Source: Sphingomonas caeni (GTDB lineage Bacteria > Pseudomonadota > Alphaproteobacteria > Sphingomonadales > Sphingomonadaceae). From it: 64,000 nucleotides of DNA. Location: the NCBI RefSeq assembly GCF_026013415.1, contig NZ_JAPDOK010000003.1:520852-584851 (forward strand). The letters run 5' to 3'. Below the pieces are notes generated by a model, which saw only the letters and a program-made list of their open reading frames with translations, made no database searches and was not told the DNA's origin. The position numbers were made by a program, and so were the translations under genes. Positions 62,312 to 64,000 of this stretch are shown here, piece by piece (positions within the stretch are counted from its first letter, which is position 1; each line of letters opens with the position of its first letter).

Positions 62312-63826
62312 ATGTCCAAGGATGTTTCGGACGAGGCGCCGCCTTGGGCGGGCGCAGCACTGAACTGTATCGGCTGGATTCCCAGCGCTGACGGACACTT
62401 GTCGTTCAGCATGATCGGCGCCGGCACAAGGCCGCCATGCCATCGCTTCTCCGCGATGGTGCCCAACGGCGATATGTCCGGCGCGCAGCGCAAGGTGGCG
62501 GCGTTCCAACTGCGTCGGAATACCGACCTTCCCTGGTTCTTTCGCCGGTTCAGCAAGCAGGCGCGACACCATTGGCTGCTGGCCGGCGATTCGCTCGCGG
62601 CGAGCTATTATACGGATCCGGGCAAGCCGCATCATATTCTCGATCATCAGGGAATGCTGCGTGGGCGCATCATCTTCATCCCGTACCAAGAGGATGCCCC
62701 GACCGGCGATCCGCTGCATATCGGTCAGGCCGAGTTGACACGGCAATGGGAGGGCGTGCGCAAGGGCATCCAGCGCGCGCTGCGCGCCAATCGGCGAGCG
62801 GACGATCAGGCCGCGTTTCACGAACTGGAACGTGAGATCGAGCGCATGTCAGAGCTGAAGTTCGAAACGACCACGATCGAATTCGCGCTATTCCGCACCG
62901 GCGAGTTGCGGCTTTGGATCACCGCTGACGAGATCGTCACGGTCGAGCCCGACGACAATTATCCGCGAACCGATCTCTATGTCGGGATGGACGAGATACC
63001 GTACTCACATTCGCTGCTCCGCCAGGCCTATTATTTCGTCAAAGACGCCGTTCATCACCACGTCCATCACGATGGCGAGTCGGACCAGATCATCCCGCTG
63101 GTGTTCCATCCCGACGAGGATTCGGATCCGGAGGTCAAGGGTGAGCCTTCGGTCAGCGAGCAGCGGTGGCACCGCGAGACGCTGTGGGGCCTGTCACGCA
63201 CGATCGAGGAGTTGGTGCGCAAGGGCACGCGCGAGACCTTGCGCAACGCGCTCGGCTTCATGTGCTTCGCGGAGAGCTTTCAATCGACGTTGACGGGGCA
63301 TGTCCGCAAGAACGGCTCGCTGAACCACTTCGCCAAAATCTGCGACTTCCATCAATATGATTTCAAGAACCTTCGCGAATCCGTGAAGATCGCGCTGGAT
63401 CGCAAGAGCTGGAGCCTGCCGGGACGGGCGGCCATGGTCGGCTCTGTGCTCGCCGTCGGGCTTTCCTCGCTTATCGCGGCCAACGCGATCGGAAATCATC
63501 CGCATCCCAATGAAGCGAGCATGTGGGAGGGATGGTTCTCGCGGTTCCTCTATCAGGCGCCCTATGCGTTGCCGTTGATCTGTAGTGGGCTGATCACCGC
63601 TGCGTTCCTCTGGATTTATTCGGAGGTGGAATTCACGCGCTGGTTCTTCGGCCCAGCCCTCGCCTGGAACCGCTTCGTGCGCTCACATGTGCGGCATCTG
63701 GTCGATAAGTATGAGGGTGCGGCAAAGGACTGGCTGGCCATGGCGTTGACCGCGTTATTCTATGCGCTGCCGATCGGCGCCCTCGGATTGGTCGCTTATG
63801 GTCTCTATGCATATATTGCCGGTTGA
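62312..63826 (+). CDS. Unrecognised large protein with C-terminal membrane domain
   Basis: 504 residues. The first 370 are soluble: beta-rich at first (LNCIGWIPSADGHLSFSM, FRTGELRLWITADEIVTVEPDDNYPRTDLYVGMDEIP), with an acidic/histidine stretch (DAVHHHVHHDGESDQ, about 245-259) and a helical part (LWGLSRTIEELVRKGTRETLRNALGFMCFAESF). Three membrane helices then follow (about 373-395, 410-438, 465-500). No domain is recognised. Composition is lower in GC than the core genes. It lies between an orphan terminase pair and an IS element, so it is probably accessory. A GGCCGGGG hairpin terminator follows. Confidence 0.75.
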   Translation: MSKDVSDEAPPWAGAALNCIGWIPSADGHLSFSMIGAGTRPPCHRFSAMVPNGDMSGAQRKVAAFQLRRNTDLPWFFRRFSKQARHHWLLAGDSLAASYYTDPGKPHHILDHQGMLRGRIIFIPYQEDAPTGDPLHIGQAELTRQWEGVRKGIQRALRANRRADDQAAFHELEREIERMSELKFETTTIEFALFRTGELRLWITADEIVTVEPDDNYPRTDLYVGMDEIPYSHSLLRQAYYFVKDAVHHHVHHDGESDQIIPLVFHPDEDSDPEVKGEPSVSEQRWHRETLWGLSRTIEELVRKGTRETLRNALGFMCFAESFQSTLTGHVRKNGSLNHFAKICDFHQYDFKNLRESVKIALDRKSWSLPGRAAMVGSVLAVGLSSLIAANAIGNHPHPNEASMWEGWFSRFLYQAPYALPLICSGLITAAFLWIYSEVEFTRWFFGPALAWNRFVRSHVRHLVDKYEGAAKDWLAMALTALFYALPIGALGLVAYGLYAYIAG

Positions 63827-63861
63827 ATCCGAACATTTCGCACCGAGGATGAGCTTGAAAA

Positions 63862-63886
63862 GGCCGGGGTCGATGCCCCGGCCTTT
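63862..63886 (+). terminator. Rho-independent terminator after 62312-63826
   Basis: GGCCGGGG (63862-63869), loop TCGATG, CCCCGGCC (63876-63883), then TTT. The stem is identical to the terminator at 59694-59715, so the SOS-box module is bracketed by the same hairpin; the T-run here is short. Confidence 0.75.
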
Positions 63887-63908
63887 GCATTTCGGCGTGC
63901 TTGACTAG

Positions 63909-64000
63909 GGCCTGTTGAGATTCATCGTGAGTTGATGACGGCTGCGGCGAGATAGATGCAAGCTTTGAAGCTCTGATCGGTTTTGTCGGCGCGCATGGCG
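63909..64000. mobile_element. IS5-family insertion sequence, left end only
   Basis: GGCCTGTTGAGATTC at 63909 looks like a terminal inverted repeat of IS5-family elements, preceded by CTAG (63905-63908), the usual target of the IS427 group. The transposase C terminus is read from inside on the minus strand. The rest lies beyond the window. Confidence 0.65.
63922..64000 (-). CDS. IS5-family transposase, C-terminal fragment (cut by window edge)
   Basis: The last 25 residues read RADKTDQSFKACIYLAAAVI then NSR and a stop at 63922-63924. The DKT...F.A...LAA..I end is typical of IS5-family DDE transposases. The fragment is truncated only by the window boundary; whether the full gene is intact cannot be seen. 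Confidence 0.7.
   Translation of the reverse strand, partial: AMRADKTDQSFKACIYLAAAVINSR

Noticed and set aside
59694..63886. Identical hairpins at 59694 and 63862 as attachment sites of a mobile element
   Set aside because: Only the GC stem, typical of terminators, is shared; loops and flanks differ, and no integrase gene is present.

Overview
The window reads as chromosomal DNA of a high-GC alphaproteobacterium of the sphingomonad type (Sphingomonas or a close relative). Pointers are the zapA/6S-like/transketolase/gap/pgk/fba neighbourhood, long runs of genes coupled by 1-4 bp ATGA, GTGA or TGATG overlaps, many small secreted proteins, several families of palindromic intergenic repeats, and a direct-repeat GAAC-N7-GAAC LexA-type site typical of alphaproteobacteria. 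The genus assignment is inference; no 16S rRNA gene is present.

Layout. 1-700 (minus): a 6S-like RNA, zapA and a small coiled-coil gene. 823-8381: transketolase, GAPDH, a MOSC protein, phosphoglycerate kinase, a gene-poor gap holding a strange cluster of tRNA-like structures, an SPFH/slipin protein and class I fructose-bisphosphate aldolase. 8378-20331: small lipoproteins, an O-methyltransferase, an ArsR/SRPBCC pair with an inverted-repeat operator, thiE, an L,D-transpeptidase and a LytM peptidase, efp, an inositol-monophosphatase, a glycosyltransferase whose start codon lies in a terminator loop, and interleaved paralogous secreted proteins (YbjN type and a second family).

20442-40795: a complete complex I operon (nuoA to nuoN) in canonical order but carrying 13 extra genes, translationally coupled, in the gaps B-C, D-E, E-F, F-G, G-H and H-I. 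Most gaps hold a recognisable family: NTF2-like proteins, small membrane proteins, four-cysteine duplicated periplasmic proteins, and two-cysteine secreted proteins. The operon continues into birA, coaX, ribonuclease J and a DUF1467 gene. birA carries an in-frame copy of an 82-bp palindromic element that occurs three more times between genes.

44467-53226: a ParDE toxin-antitoxin pair, a very large coiled-coil inner-membrane protein divergent from an Hpt-like domain that lacks its histidine, and a minus-strand operon in which a MoxR ATPase and its VWA partner are separated by three unrelated genes. 53351-58741: two ABC transport systems, the second (HlyD/ATPase/permease) led by a TetR regulator with a palindromic operator. 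59389-64000: a lipoprotein with a strong terminator, then a LexA-type site in front of an orphan small/large terminase pair of gene-transfer-agent or phage type, with no portal or capsid genes after it. The large terminase also carries an in-frame palindromic element. An unrecognised 504-residue membrane protein follows, and the window ends in an IS5-family element.

The main candidates for something undescribed are the cargo-loaded nuo operon with its cysteine-rich duplicated protein families, the in-frame palindromic insertions in birA and the terminase, and the SOS-box-led orphan packaging module.
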